A stretch of 64,000 bases of DNA from Ixodes scapularis (lineage: Eukaryota; Arthropoda; Arachnida; Ixodida; Ixodidae), in contig NW_024609846.1 in assembly GCF_016920785.2 (NCBI RefSeq), positions 75,215,816 to 75,279,815 of the forward strand, in the 5' to 3' direction. Under the pieces are notes generated by a model. It made no database searches, was not told the DNA's origin, and saw only the letters and a list, made by a program, of their open reading frames with translations. Each line of letters opens with the position of its first letter. Within the stretch, counting starts at the first letter, position 1. Positions 24,001 through 35,395 of the stretch are shown here, piece after piece. A program made the translations under genes and the position numbers.

Positions 24001-25987
24001 AAGTTTTGTTTTTGGCTGGCAATTTAGGTACATGAAAATAAAAAAAAAATAGCATAGTCATAACCAAACAGGGTATTCTTCGGCCAGGGTCTAGGTATTT
24101 TGGTTCTAAATTGTCAAACAAGCCCAAGAATTATGCTTCACTGCAGCTTGTTTGGTTAATACTTGGGATCTTTGCAGTGGCGTACCTATGGTTGATGTCG
24201 CCCAAGGCAAGTGGTTTATTGGACCTCTTATTTGATGATGTTGATGGTGATTAGATAATTTTGTGCCAAATTCCGAGTGTTCACAAAACGTACTGATTAT
24301 GTCTTAGCACATCCGTTCCGTTGCATTTTATTGAATGAATACGAAAGGAAGCTTATATCAAACAAGATAACCTCCTGTTAAATCACTTCCTAACCCTAAC
24401 CTGGCGCCCATATCTTGTGAGAAAAAAACAACAAAAACGGACATCTAAAAACTGTTTTGGATTTTAATATCTTTAAAGCCCACAGGCGGAGAAGACGCGA
24501 GGCCACTTCTCGTCCGTTTCGGAAAAACAAGACGCAAAGATATATGTCAAATGCGCCTTCTTTTTTTTTTGAAAAATACGGTCATCTGTTCGAGATATCA
24601 CTGTATGAGTGGTGTTTTGGTGTTTAATTGTAGCATGCCGTTGCACGCTTTTGCCGCCGTGTTTTGTGGAATTCAGATTTCGGTTCAGAATCCCTTTTAC
24701 GATATGATAAATGGCGAAAACGTTTAGATTGAGTCATATACATGATATCAGCAAAAATTTTGTGTTTATGACTGCAGTATAATATTTTCCAACTTTAATA
24801 ATTCCCAGAACAAATATAAAATCGAAATTTATAAATTACGGCACTGCATAAAATGAGAACAGGAGGTTTCTTTTTTCGCTCAAGTGAATTGATCTACGAC
24901 GTCATCAAAGTTAATTTGCTTAGTTTCGTTTCTTTCACTAAGCAGAGCGGGATCACAAAGTCTGTCCTTACCAATGGAAGCCTGTAAATACGAACACATT
25001 TAAACTTGCTGAACGATCTCTTACAACTACCGATGGAAACTCCTCTAGTCAACAATATCTGAATGGCGATGCGAAGATTTTTGACGGTTTTGCGAAAACG
25101 TCATCTCAATACTGGACAACAAAGTGAAGGAGCGCTTCAGGTCTTACTACTTTTAAGTTAGTCCGCTTTAATAGATGCAATTTCAACAATCTAGAATATT
25201 TGCATACAGATTATATGCGTCGACATCACATCTGTAGACTTCTGCGAAACTGGAACATTTTGTCTAGGTTATCCTTGTCGGTCGATACCTTTGCACAGTC
25301 TGTCAATATCCAGGATGAAGTTAAAGTTGGCATTGATGTCGTGTAGACGAGTGAACCTCTCGTCGATTTCTATATGAAGACGGTCGAGTGTACAGGGCAT
25401 GACCTCCATTTCCTACTTGGTCGTTAATATGTCCCCTATAAATTTTTCCTAGGGTATTTCGTATCCTTTTGTCTCGCTTATGATTAATTTTGATGCCACA
25501 GTCTTCGCAAAAACGAAGCCACTCATTAATTGACTCGCTTTGCAGCGTATATTTTATATAAACAAATAAAGTCCCGGAACTATTTTATCTTGAAGTCAAC
25601 ATCATAAGAGCAAATTTTTAATTTTGAGCACTTTTTAAAACGCGATATATCCGAATCAGTACCTCCTTCCAAAGGTCGAGCAAAATCAGGAAGTCGTAAT
25701 GCCCAAGTCCCACTATGCAGGAATCTACAAACCCCGGCCTGCGGAAAGCTTCAGACCAACCCGCGGCTGGCCACAATCTTTTAGATGAAACCCGGCCCGG
25801 GGCCCGCTTCAGCAGACCTGATGCTAGCAGTGCAAAAAAAGTGCGCGTAAAAAAGCGGCGCCGGGATTCGTTTCCAATGCGTATACGAAGAAACCCGAAA
25901 GAAATGAAGAAACGCATCGTAATACAGGCCCTCTCGCCATACTGTTAATTATTCATTGCAATCAACAGCATCACCATTGTTGTAGTG
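24001..25987. other. AT-rich intergenic, nothing recognised
   Basis: Short frames only. A GC-richer patch at about 25690-25870 is open on both strands (77 and 99 codons) without recognisable motifs. Confidence 0.45.
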
Positions 25988-26099
25988 TTTCATACTTAGT
26001 ATACAACGCTGTCGTACCTGTTGGCGCAAGCATGGGGTTTGATCTCGTAGATCACTTGCACGCGTTCCCGCGCAAACGAAACCCTATAGGTTGGGCCAT
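25988..26099 (-). mobile_element. truncated copy of the 43.3-kb hairpin MITE
   Basis: TTTCATACTTAG, CAACGCTGTC, a CATGGGGTTTGATCT block and TTGCACGCGTTC follow in the same order as the reverse complement of 43329-43484. The other inverted end is absent. Confidence 0.7.
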
Positions 26100-26154
26100 G
26101 TGCCTTCGCCGGTAGTTTTGACTAGGTTCTATACTAGAATAAAAAGAGGGAGGG

Positions 26155-26425
26155 GGATCGGTGGCCGAGTGGACTAGCGCATACCAGTTCGGAGCACGTG
26201 GAGCGACAGCTTGCGCTGCAGGTCCCAGGGCTACTGGGTTCAATCCCCACCCCTGCCCGTTTCGATCATATTGGCGTGTGGTCGTGTATCACTACTGCGG
26301 GATGCACGTTAAAGACCCCAGGCCAGCGGTTGTACTGCACCGGCTAAATTTCTCATCTACAGTTGGGAGACAAACCGCCTGTTAAGGCAGACCAAATTCT
26401 AGGGTGTATAAATATACGCACACCC
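26155..26425 (+). mobile_element. tRNA-derived SINE (tick Ruka-like)
   Basis: The head GATCGGTGGCCGAGTGG holds an RNA polymerase III A box (TGGCCGAGTGG, 26162-26172) identical to that of tRNA-Ser. A B box GGGTTCAATCC sits at 26236-26246. The body contains GATGCACGTTAAAGACCCCAG, a block I associate with ixodid tick SINEs. The end is marked by a TATAAATATA stretch and a T run at about 26429. SINEs of this type are mobilised by LINE reverse transcriptase. The family name is from memory and not checked. Confidence 0.8.
26236..26246 (+). promoter_or_regulatory. internal pol III B box of the SINE
   Basis: GGGTTCAATCC matches the B-box consensus GGTTCGANTCC closely and is 74 nt downstream of the A box start. 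That spacing is longer than in most tRNAs but usual for a tRNA-Ser-like head. Confidence 0.7.
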
Positions 26426-26429
26426 CAAT

Positions 26430-27830
26430 TTTTTTTAAATTCTTTTATAAAACGGAGTCTATTTTTTACGTCATGTCTGTGTAACTATAGACGCTTTGCA
26501 GCAGCAGTGAATGGGCGCAGCCATAACATACCTTAAGTGGTTTTTTTTTTTCTTTTCCTCTAATTCCATTTATTTTACTCCATCCTTGCCATAGGAGGCC
26601 AGCTCACTGCCATTGCAGATTCTACTGTGTCCTTCTCTCTAGCTAGCCTTGTCCTTTGTGCAGCCTTGTCAACGCCCGTTTTTGGTGCTCGGTATCTCGG
26701 TAAAACAAAAGCAAGTCAGCAACGGCGGATCTAACCTGGCGCGTGTGCAAAGCGTCAATAGGGAGTATTTACAGACGGATATAGCTGTGTGCACAACTGC
26801 TGATCCCGTAATAATGACGAGCTCCTACATTTTTTTTTTTGCGACGTGTAGTCTACTATATTAATATTGCCAGACTTAGCAATCTATTTATGAGAGCTTG
26901 TTCTGAGCATGCGCTCTAAGCAGTGCCCTCAAATATTTCCGTTCGCTTCGCCTGAACTGGATGGACTAGTTCAGCACTGCAAAAACTGGCACATTCGATT
27001 AAACTGGTAGTTACACGGCCATTTCAGTGATGCGTTAGGTTCATCCCCGATCGAAAGGAATTCAAACCTAGTTTTCCAAGAGCTTGAACAGGCTCCGAAG
27101 TGCGTTCAGCGTCCGTGCAGAAGCGGACGATGAGGGAAAAAGACACTCACGGTGCCATTTCTCAGAACTCTTGCCCAAATGATTGTCATGCTTAACAATT
27201 ACGCCGAGACGAGGTCAACGTTTTTCTAGTTTACGAAAATAATGTACGTTGGGCGGACGCGGAAGCGTGGGCGTAACAGAGGGCAGAAAGTAGCTCGAAT
27301 ATGATATTTTTAAAGCGCCTTACGCGCCTGCTCGAGCCGGTTTGGCCCCCTGTCATAAATGTTGAAAATGTGGCTCCTGTAAATCGTTTATTTTCGATAT
27401 TACGTGGTACAATGCTTATATTCTCCCTAAAGAAGAGATGCAACGATTTTAAGCTTCAAAACAAATTAAGCTTTTAATGTTTACATTGATTATCTTACCA
27501 AAAGGGTTGAAAAAAAAAACTGCCTCATCATTTTTAAATATTGCGATTCCGTTGCGTAATAGCAACGCAAAGAACGGTAATCTTTCGCGATTTGCAGCCG
27601 CGGTGAGGCGGCCATGGGCACTAAGCCGTGACGCACAGCTGAGAGCACTGTAATACGTTGGCAAGATTTTCCAATATGTGCTCAATCTAATGCTGTATCT
27701 CATAAATATTGCAGTTTGAACAAAAGTAAATGCTTCAAAAGCCTCATATCATTGACATAGTTGTGTTATATTCAGTTTTAGTGGTGCCATGTGCCCGAAA
27801 TGAAAAAGAAAAAAGAAAAGAAAGAACATT
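26430..27830. other. intergenic, nothing recognised
   Basis: Mixed composition with short open frames only. Confidence 0.45.
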
Positions 27831-27904
27831 CCTAATTTGAGTATTACCCCGCTGCTACTACGTCAGTCCAATCTCCTTTCCTTACGGCGAGGCAAACGCC
27901 TCCC

Positions 27905-28145
27905 ACTCTCGCCCCCCCCCCCCCCCCCCCCCCCGTCCACCGCCCTGTGTAGAGGGAGTTGGGAGCGCCCCTTGCGACTGGCTGTCGTCCTGCGCTCTGG
28001 CACACCTATGCTTTGCCACACGGGTGGCCGCCGTTCTTCGGCACGAGGAGAGCGCTCTGCTATCGTCCCACGGTGCCCTTTTTCTTGTCTTAATCCAGGC
28101 CTCCCCCTCAGAAACTCGTCGGCAGGTGCCCCCCCCCCCCCCTCC
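27905..28145. repeat. GC-rich segment with two poly-C tracts
   Basis: Runs of C at about 27910-27934 and 28129-28142 flank GC-rich DNA. The 190-codon plus-strand frame over it (27837-28409, non-ATG start) and the 132-codon minus-strand frame are explained by the GC-rich composition. Similar C/G runs elsewhere in the window lie inside or at the edge of repeats. Confidence 0.6.
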
Positions 28146-28409
28146 TTATGTGGCTCCCGGGGAATGTTCCCTCCCACCCTATGCCGCACCGAAGGTATGC
28201 CACTGATCTTTGATTCATACCTAGCCCTTCGACAATTATGTGCCGAAGAAAGAAGCGCCACGATAGAAACGCCAAAGGTAATTTACGGACCAGGTAACGC
28301 GGTGGAGCAAAACCTTATTAGGCCTAATTTTGACCAATATGATTGCCAAATTGGCGCAATAAGAAATTTAGCAAGCGTACTGCATGGAATATTTATAGTG
28401 AAGCTCTGA

Positions 28410-30910
28410 CGGCTCAGAGCTTCCGCTTTATTTGACTGAACACAAAACGAGTGAATTTATTACGCTTGCGTCTTTTTCTACACACGTAGCGTGGTAAGAC
28501 ATTCCCAAAATTGATACATGTCTTCTCACAACTGAATAAAATATGAAGCTATTTGCTCCGTGAACTGCCGCTGTCTTTCATGTGTTCCCACGCAAGAACA
28601 ATTACGCCTTCTATAGGATACAATAGAAGGTGACATAGACGTTAACTTAGATGCAACGTTGAAACATATAAGGTGTTATAGATCTCATTCCCTAATATGG
28701 ATTCACTTTTAGCAAAGTGTAATATACCTCGAATTATATGTGTTTTGAGAGAATATTTTAGAGGCATTGATATTTGATATATTATAGTGCTTCAACCTAA
28801 TTAGTGTTTGGTTGCACAGAGAAACATATCCTATATAGTATGACACGAAACTCATAACACCAAAATGGGTCTGAAAGTTTATTTTTTAATGCTATAGCAT
28901 TTGTTATGGCCACGTATGTCTAGAGAAAGATAAGGAAAGGGGGTTGTTCGGATATATCTGAGTGCCGATAGAGATGAACAGAGAACTTCACAACTTAATT
29001 ATCGGAAAATGTCCGTCATAGAAAAACGGTCAAAACTATTTCATATTTAGACGTAGCCTGCAATAAAGCCCTGCATAAGCGCAGGCCCTTTTTGTAGTTG
29101 TTACTCGCATCTTAGCTTTGTTAATTGGTTGTCGACAAATAATAAGCACACTTTTCCCATTTTTACACTATATTTCCATAAAGCCTTTTTGTACGATTAT
29201 TCTGAATCAGAACTATAATTTAGCACTATAGTGGGTACAAGGTGGATATAGCACAGGCAATATGTTTAAAATGCAAAATTCGCACAAACCGCAAAAAGAA
29301 AAGGAACCACATCTTATTTAAAAAAAAGTGATTTTTAATACGCCTAGGATTAAAATCCTTACAAAGGACACTGCTTGTGCCGTTTTGGAAACTGCATTTT
29401 ATTTTAATTTTAAGCAAATTATTATTCATACATTTACCTCTGCCTTTTCCACAGAAACAAGCAAGCCTCTCGTTATGAGCTGAAAAGTAGTCTGTATTGC
29501 GTCAACTCAACCCTGATATCTAATGATGACTGTAGACAATACAAACTTGCATAGCCGCATTCACATGCAAGGCCAAACGTCCTTATTAGATCACTTTGTT
29601 AAAATATTTATACTGCTTCAATATTTGACCCTAGTCGACTACTCCTTTGTTCATGTAACGCGCAAAAGGAGTTCAAATCATAAACACCCTGAATAATATC
29701 TCTAAGCTAGCAAGTCACTGATTTACAATTGCTGATTATCAATATTGATGCCTGCTTAATTCACTGAAGCTCACACATATTGGGTTTTCATAAAGAATAT
29801 TGTCTGAATTATCTAAAAACAAGTCAAAGTTTGGACAATTAATAAAAAGACGCCTCTAGGGAGGGTTTGTTGAGAGCCGACCAGCGCTTTTTTCATTGCA
29901 AAGGTGAACTGCATCTTCGCTGAATACTCATTCGGTCTTATGTAGAATCTGCAGTTGGGATAACAGACCAAAACTTAAGACAACACTTTATCAAATCAAA
30001 ATACTTTCGAAAAAAAAAAGAATAAAAAACTAGCGGTGCGTGAATGCTTCTATAAAAAAGACCAATCACTTATGCTCCAAAAATGACCCCATTTTATCAT
30101 TCAACATTTAGAATTCCTTGTATTATCCGAAGCAGATAGATAATGCTGACTCCTGAAGGCTGTTTAGAATATTTTGGATATTAAATTGTATTACGTATAT
30201 GTCAAAAAACAACAAGCTTTAAACATTTTTCACATTTCTATCATCTAACGGTCGAGACTATCCTGTCCTCAATTTCAGTGTATATACTGGAGGCAACAAT
30301 AAGAGCCGTTCAAAACAAAAAGAGCATTTGGTTTCAAATAATTACATAATACGCTATAAGATTGCACAACGATGTCCATTCTTTTAGTGATTAAATCACT
30401 TAGATTTTTCAACGTCACCATGTATCGGTCTTTATACACTTAAAATAAGTTTTAATAAATACAATATTCAACAGGATATAATCCAATTTTATCACGAAAC
30501 AGAATCCCCCAAATAAAGTACCTTATACATGTTTCAGTGACAACCATAAATATGTTTTGTTTATTGAGGACGACCTATAATAAATACATCCGCCGATCAC
30601 ATTTTCATCCAGATGTAATACGACAACCGTGTTTATCACTCCCCGAGGGTGTTAAAATTCAAACGAAAAGTTAAAAGTCCGCAGTATTTTCTCCAGACAG
30701 GGTTAACGTTTGTTGAGAGAGTAATTGACATGTGTATACGTCATCCTGGAAATGCCGTTTAAGCATCTTGACACATAAATGTGGAAATGCGATTGTAAAA
30801 AAGAAAGAAATTGCTACGTAATCAGGAAGGAAAAAAACAGAACAATTGGTACAATGGCCGATGTTTGAGAAGTAAAAAAAAAGAATAGAAACAGCATTAA
30901 AAATTTCTGT
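28410..30910. other. AT-rich upstream region of the Salp14-like gene
   Basis: No gene is seen. GAGGGTGTTAAAATTC at about 30646-30661 resembles the outer edge of the ACACCC array at 10.3 kb and may be a solo remnant. Confidence 0.45.
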
Positions 30911-30913
30911 GAC

Positions 30914-30920
30914 TATATAA
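30914..30920 (+). promoter_or_regulatory. TATA box of the Salp14-like gene
   Basis: TATATAA lies 63 bp before the ATG, in the position expected for a pol II core promoter with a short leader. An arthropod-initiator-like TCAGTA is at 30963-30968, a little far from the TATA box, so the exact start of transcription is not fixed. Confidence 0.6.
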
Positions 30921-30976
30921 CATCCGACTGCAGTGGTCATAAGCACTGCATTATTCTTGAGATCAGTACACCAACT

Positions 30977-31007
30977 ATGGGGTTGACCGGGACAACGTTG
31001 GTATTGG
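30977..31007 (+). other. exon 1 (coding) of the Salp14-like gene
   Basis: ATG plus 28 nt encode the start of the signal peptide. The exon ends G|GTGAGG, a good donor, splitting a Val codon (phase 1). Confidence 0.9.
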
Positions 31008-31601
31008 GTGAGGTTTTACATTTACTCTGATAATTTGGTGTTTTTTATTAATCGTTGTGGTCTGATATTTTGGTGTTTTTTATTAATCGTTGTGGTCATG
31101 TAAAGGGTGTTAAAAAACAATTTACAGGGTGTTTATAACTGCAAAAAAAAAACTATGCATGGCCAAACGTTCATTCTACGCCGAAAGCTAGCGCTCGAGG
31201 TCCGAACGAGATACCAAACTTTAAGCACAAACCGATATTTAATTCAAAAGTTATAAAAGATTATCAGAAAATTTTAATGAAAAATTGGAACCCATTTTCG
31301 GCTGGTTTTCGGTTTCTGGTGCCACAGAGCACCATGCATTGGAGAGCACCGGCGGGCATCATTTTTCCATTGACATTTTCAGAAATATATTTCTAAATTT
31401 CTAATAAAATATCGGTTCGCGGTGAAACTTTGGCTTTTGGTTCGAACCTTTAGCGCTACTGTCGGGCGGAGATTAAGTGTTCTGTGATTCGTAGTTTATT
31501 TTTTCGGTAAAAAAAAAACGATTCCAAACCTCTATATAACGCTTGATTTACTTTAAATAGGGGATTTTCAAATTATGCGCAATCTAAGTGATACCATTAT
31601 G

Positions 31602-31641
<40 letters not shown>

Positions 31642-34600
31642 TATTTTATTCATTAAAAAGTACACCACTGATTTGTGTGCCGTACGTTCTATGCAATCGA
31701 TCTAGTAAATTGTATTGTGGTAAAAAATATAAAACTTATAACACTCGGCAATAGCATTGTATTTTTACCAGGTGTTTTCCCTCTTGTCAGTGTCCTTCAC
31801 AAACTACACTACGCCATTGGCTACAAATATTTTTATAAGTTTGATAAATATATAATATATTTTGAATAGGTTGAAGGCATAAATAATCTTCTACAAGGAC
31901 AGGCCTGGTGTGCATATAATGTTTTTCGGAAAAGAGGCTTCCCTTTGTATTTCCACTAGACTTTCAAAACGATAGCGATATATATTTTTTTTCTTTATTC
32001 AGTCCCGCTCGAAAGAGTAAACCCAAATATATTTTTAAGATATATCTTATGAAACACATTTGAAAATAGCAGCCAGTGACTAGGTTCCTCCTTAGTTGTT
32101 CCGAGATCAGCTTAACATCTGTTGGGCCTCCAAATATTCATGCCAATAATAACCGAGTTGAGAAAATCTGTTTTTGCGGCACTTGACCATAATTTAATTC
32201 CTTACACCAGATTAAATTTATACAATATATAGAATCCAGGGTTATAACAACCCTGGATGTGGGAACTGAGAGCTTGCGACCGTTTCGCCCTAGCAGAAAT
32301 CGGTTACTGCGCTTGCCCAGTACCGGCATTACTGCCCCATGCTGTTAAACTGTAAGGTTATTTCTTGAGAAACGCTCCAGTATACTGTTTACGTGTCTCG
32401 ACGCACATCAATCAACGAATATTTCATGAATGCCTTTTGTTCATTTAATTTTACAATAATATATACGAAACATACGCTGAACGCAAATAAGATTAAATAA
32501 ATCTTTTAAGCGTTGCTTTTGTTGAATTAAATTTTGTGTTTTTTTATTCTCTGCAGTGTCTCTGGCCTTCTTCGGGACTGCTGCAGCCCACAATTGCAAG
32601 AACGGAACGAGACCCACATCGGTAAAAGTTCCTTCATTACACGTTTGGAAACATTTCGTGGCTGAATCTATAAATAAGAGCGACTAATATGTCCTATCCC
32701 CTTATCTGTCAAAATGTTTCTGAAGCACTAACATGAAGCGAAATGCGTTCGCAAATTAATATTTATTTCGTAAATCACTAACACGCGATGTACATTGAGT
32801 AAACAAGTTCTAGCAAATGTTACTTTACTTTTTTTTTAATCCTGTTAATTCTTTCTATAGGAGCAAGATAGAGAAGGCTGCGACTTTTACTGCTGGAACA
32901 CTGACACCAATTCATGGGACCAATTTTTCTTCAAGAACGGTGAAACATGCTTTGTGAGTAGCAAGCCTAATATAGTTAACACACGTACGAGCTCCCGCGC
33001 CTTCGGGTCATAGGTTTTACATGTATGCCTTTCTCGTAACTAGTCAAATTCCTTGTATTTTCAAACATTTTCACTATAGCGGTTTTAGGGTATGGTACAT
33101 GAAGAGACTCGTACATGCTGCTGTCTTTTTTTTAGTTTATTCAGTGCCAAGCTTGTGGCGACATTTCAATTTTTTTGTATGGCACCCCACATAATAAACC
33201 TCAAGGTGGCTGGGAAGTATTATATTTATATGGTTCTAATTCTTAGTCTGTGCGCGGTGAATTTTCAATGTCAAGACACGCAAATAGGTTACGTAACATG
33301 AAAGCATTGAATTCCCCTCTTAAGCCGAAACAAATTTAAGGCAACTTGCCGTGTCCTAGAAATGAAGTGAGCCGACAGGCGAGGCGCTGCACGCCCCGCA
33401 GCGCAGGGTTCGTGCGCAAGCACTATTCACCGAAATTAAAAATTTAGCAAAGCTGAATACATTACATGGCCAAGTAATGTGAAGATACCTGGAATTGTGA
33501 AATACCATGTCTGATCTCACATGTTCAAGTAACGTCATTAGGGGTCGTAGTGTTACGTGACGCCACGCGATATTCAGTATCATGCTGTATATACTGGATA
33601 AAGTTTCCCCCCAAATCTAGAAGGGAAACGCTTCACGTGACGCCAAAGCATAAGGTGAGGTTAGTTTCTCCGCTATATATAAGGGGAGTAACTCTGAGAT
33701 ATACATCGCAGGAAAGCGCTTTACACGACTTCCCGTGACCTGCCATCATTATGATGTTGCAATTTTTCCTCGTTCAATTTAGCTGAAACACTTAGCTGGA
33801 TTACGTCAAAGTGTTAAGTGACGTCAACGCGTCGTATGATAGCGTAATTTCGTGCTGAATCAAGCCAAAATCTCTTACCACTCATTTTGCGGGTCACGCC
33901 CCTTCGCTGTATTCCTTACAAGAAACAGAAGCGGGATCCGCTGCGAAAACTCGCCAATAAGGGATGTAGCCGTAAAAAGATTAGTTTCGGCATGAGACGG
34001 GCTTCCTTTTCTAAGGCTTATTAAGGTTAATAAGGTATCACAATAAAAATCGGCAAAAGTTTAGATGACTGCTTTGTTTAGCTGCTCTGCCTGTGCCGCA
34101 CAACAGGAATTATTTAAATAAATTTGAGCACGAGTTGTTGGAATTTAAACATTTTATAATGAGGCAACATCTTGTTTGTCACCTTGAAAATGCTTTTTCC
34201 AATCGCCACCGTACTATCTCTTGCAGCTACACTCATATTATATTTTAATTCAACTAAGCATTAAGTACGTAAGGTACATTTTTTGATAAATAGAGCAGCG
34301 AAAATCCAACACTATATGACTTTGCATTAAATCATATCTCGTGGAGCGTTTTGATACTAATTTTATTGCACGATGTGTTCTGTTAAGCGTAGCGGGTACA
34401 TTTTACGGCTACATTCAGTGGAAAAGTTTTGAAATAATATGATCTCATACCTTGAACTGTTCTGTTACCGAAAATTACTTCTCATATATATTTGAAATTT
34501 GTATGCTCTCTTTTTCTTTCTTATTTTCAGTACAACAATGGTGATCGAGGATCATGTCAAAACGGAGAATGTCATTTGAACACTAATTCAGGTGTGCCCA

Positions 34601-34701
34601 CCGACACTGATTATACTCCTGTGGAGACTGAAGGGCCGAAGCAAAAAAAGAAGAAACAGAAGAAGGCTAAGATACTTCATAGCAAGTCAAAGAAAAATTA
34701 G
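30977..34701 (+). CDS. Salp14-like 'basic tail' secreted salivary protein (four exons)
   Basis: Exons 30977-31007, 32557-32621, 32861-32953 and 34531-34701 join to 119 codons plus TAG. All three introns are GT-AG, with phases 1, 0 and 0. Residues 1 to about 20 form a signal peptide (MGLTGTTLVLV start, hydrophobic core, GTAA end). The mature part has six cysteines (24, 39, 43, 62, 72, 77), an N-G-T glycosylation sequon at 26 and the family blocks EQDREGCD, YCWN, SWDQFFFKNGE and QNGECHL. A lysine-rich tail follows (11 Lys in residues 100-119). The pattern is that of Ixodes Salp14/basic-tail proteins, saliva components; Salp14 is described as an anticoagulant acting on factor Xa. Activity of this copy is inferred from family membership only. 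No frameshift or stop interrupts it and splice sites are good, so it looks functional. No second copy is seen in the window. Confidence 0.93.
31028..31097 (+). repeat. 35-bp tandem duplication in intron 1
   Basis: The unit contains TTTGGTGTTTTTTATTAATC. The copies at 31028-31062 and 31063-31097 differ at one position, indicating a recent duplication. Confidence 0.9.
31609..31638. repeat. (AT)15 microsatellite
   Basis: Alternating AT within intron 1. Confidence 0.95.
32234..32258. repeat. 10-bp perfect inverted repeat in intron 1
   Basis: ATCCAGGGTT and AACCCTGGAT separated by 5 nt. Confidence 0.85.
32557..32621 (+). other. exon 2 of the Salp14-like gene
   Basis: The acceptor CTGCAG precedes it and the donor GTAAAA follows TCG. 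It encodes the end of the signal peptide and the start of the mature protein, with Cys24 and the N-G-T sequon. Confidence 0.92.
32861..32953 (+). other. exon 3 of the Salp14-like gene
   Basis: Preceded by a polypyrimidine tract and TATAG, followed by GTGAGT. It encodes 31 residues with three cysteines and the SWDQFFFKNGE block typical of the family. Confidence 0.93.
34531..34701 (+). other. exon 4 of the Salp14-like gene
   Basis: The acceptor is TTATTTTCAG. It encodes 56 residues with two cysteines, an acidic Thr/Asp/Glu linker and the basic tail, then TAG. Confidence 0.93.
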
Positions 34702-34744
34702 GAGGGGAATTTCTGATTAAAACCCCTAAAACTAAACCAGGCTA

Positions 34745-34750
34745 AATAAA
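34745..34750 (+). terminator. poly(A) signal of the Salp14-like gene
   Basis: AATAAA lies 44 nt after the stop codon; a GT-rich stretch (CTGTTCGTACTGTTT) follows about 15 nt on. This gives a very short 3' UTR. Confidence 0.85.
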
Positions 34751-34765
34751 GTTGAGACACTGACT

Positions 34766-35152
34766 GTTCGTACTGTTTACGCTAGTGGTGCAAGCATATC
34801 AGTAGTCCTATCGGTACAATCGAATTCGTCAAATTTGTTCTTTTGGTTTTCTCTTTTTTTTCTCCTTTTTTTACGGTCGTGGTTTTAGGTGTGTCAACGT
34901 CTCTGAGTAATAGAGATGTTTCTTCTTTTTTTTTCTGTGGGTGCTGGTTATTCTGACCGTCAGTTTATGTTCTCACAAATGTGTCCTCCGTGCGCTGTTT
35001 TGTAGATCGCCCCGTTGACGTTTACTCTCCTTTTTGTGGTCCCTATTGATCCTATTTGGGTGGTTTGAAGTGTATTTCATAATATTTGGGTCGAAGCGTG
35101 TCCGGAACTTGCATGAACCAGACTGGCCAGTATTCTCCCAAGCCTATTTTAA
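34766..35152. other. intergenic, T-rich
   Basis: Nothing recognised before the hAT relic. The left boundary of that relic is not visible. Confidence 0.4.
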
Positions 35153-35266
35153 CATTTGGGACTTCCCGTGCCTAGCGCAACTATAGAGCGCGTGTTCTCG
35201 AAACTCCGCATCGTCAACAAGAAGGAGCTGGTGGGAATGACAGATGCGAGCCTTGAAATGCAGTGA
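35153..35266 (+). pseudogene. hAT transposase C-terminal relic
   Basis: A 37-codon frame between an upstream TAA and TGA reads ...PSATIERVFSKLRIVNKKEL.... The S-A-x-x-E-R-x-F-S core matches the C-terminal dimerisation region of hAT transposases, where this block is the most conserved part. The rest of the transposase is missing upstream, so this is a dead, 5'-deleted copy. Repeated TGCGCCA DNA follows to about 35395 and is shared with 15535-15700. It could alternatively derive from a domesticated BED/hAT-type host gene, but the isolated position favours a transposon. Confidence 0.65.
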
Positions 35267-35395
35267 TGTGACTGCTGGGCCAAACTGCGCCAAGTGGCTA
35301 ACCCTGCTACATTCTGCTACATTTTGCCAAAATATGAGTAATCTGCGCCAAGCCTTCGCCAAAACACCAATTTCGGTGGCCATTGAAAACCGAAA
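35267..35395 (+). mobile_element. 3' flank of the hAT relic with TGCGCCA repeats
   Basis: CTGCGCCAAG, CTGCTACAT and CTTCGCC blocks match the decayed copy at 15.57-15.70 kb in order. Confidence 0.55.

Larger units (their letters stand above)
31008..32556 (+). other. intron 1 of the Salp14-like gene (1549 bp)
   Basis: It begins GTGAGG and ends TTCTCTGCAG. It contains a 35-bp tandem duplication at 31028-31097, two GGGTGTT motifs at about 31106-31135, an (AT)15 tract at 31609-31638 and a perfect 10-bp inverted repeat at 32234-32258. Confidence 0.85.

Noticed and set aside
26155..26260. Functional tRNA-Ser gene
   Set aside because: Only the A and B boxes match; the acceptor stem does not close and a SINE body follows.
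27837..28409. 190-codon plus-strand frame, proline- and arginine-rich
   Set aside because: No ATG at its start; it runs across two poly-C tracts and an equally long antisense frame exists. The composition explains the openness.
33092..33301. 69-codon frame with hydrophobic segments inside intron 3
   Set aside because: It lies within the 1577-bp intron of the Salp14-like gene and has no splice context or family similarity.
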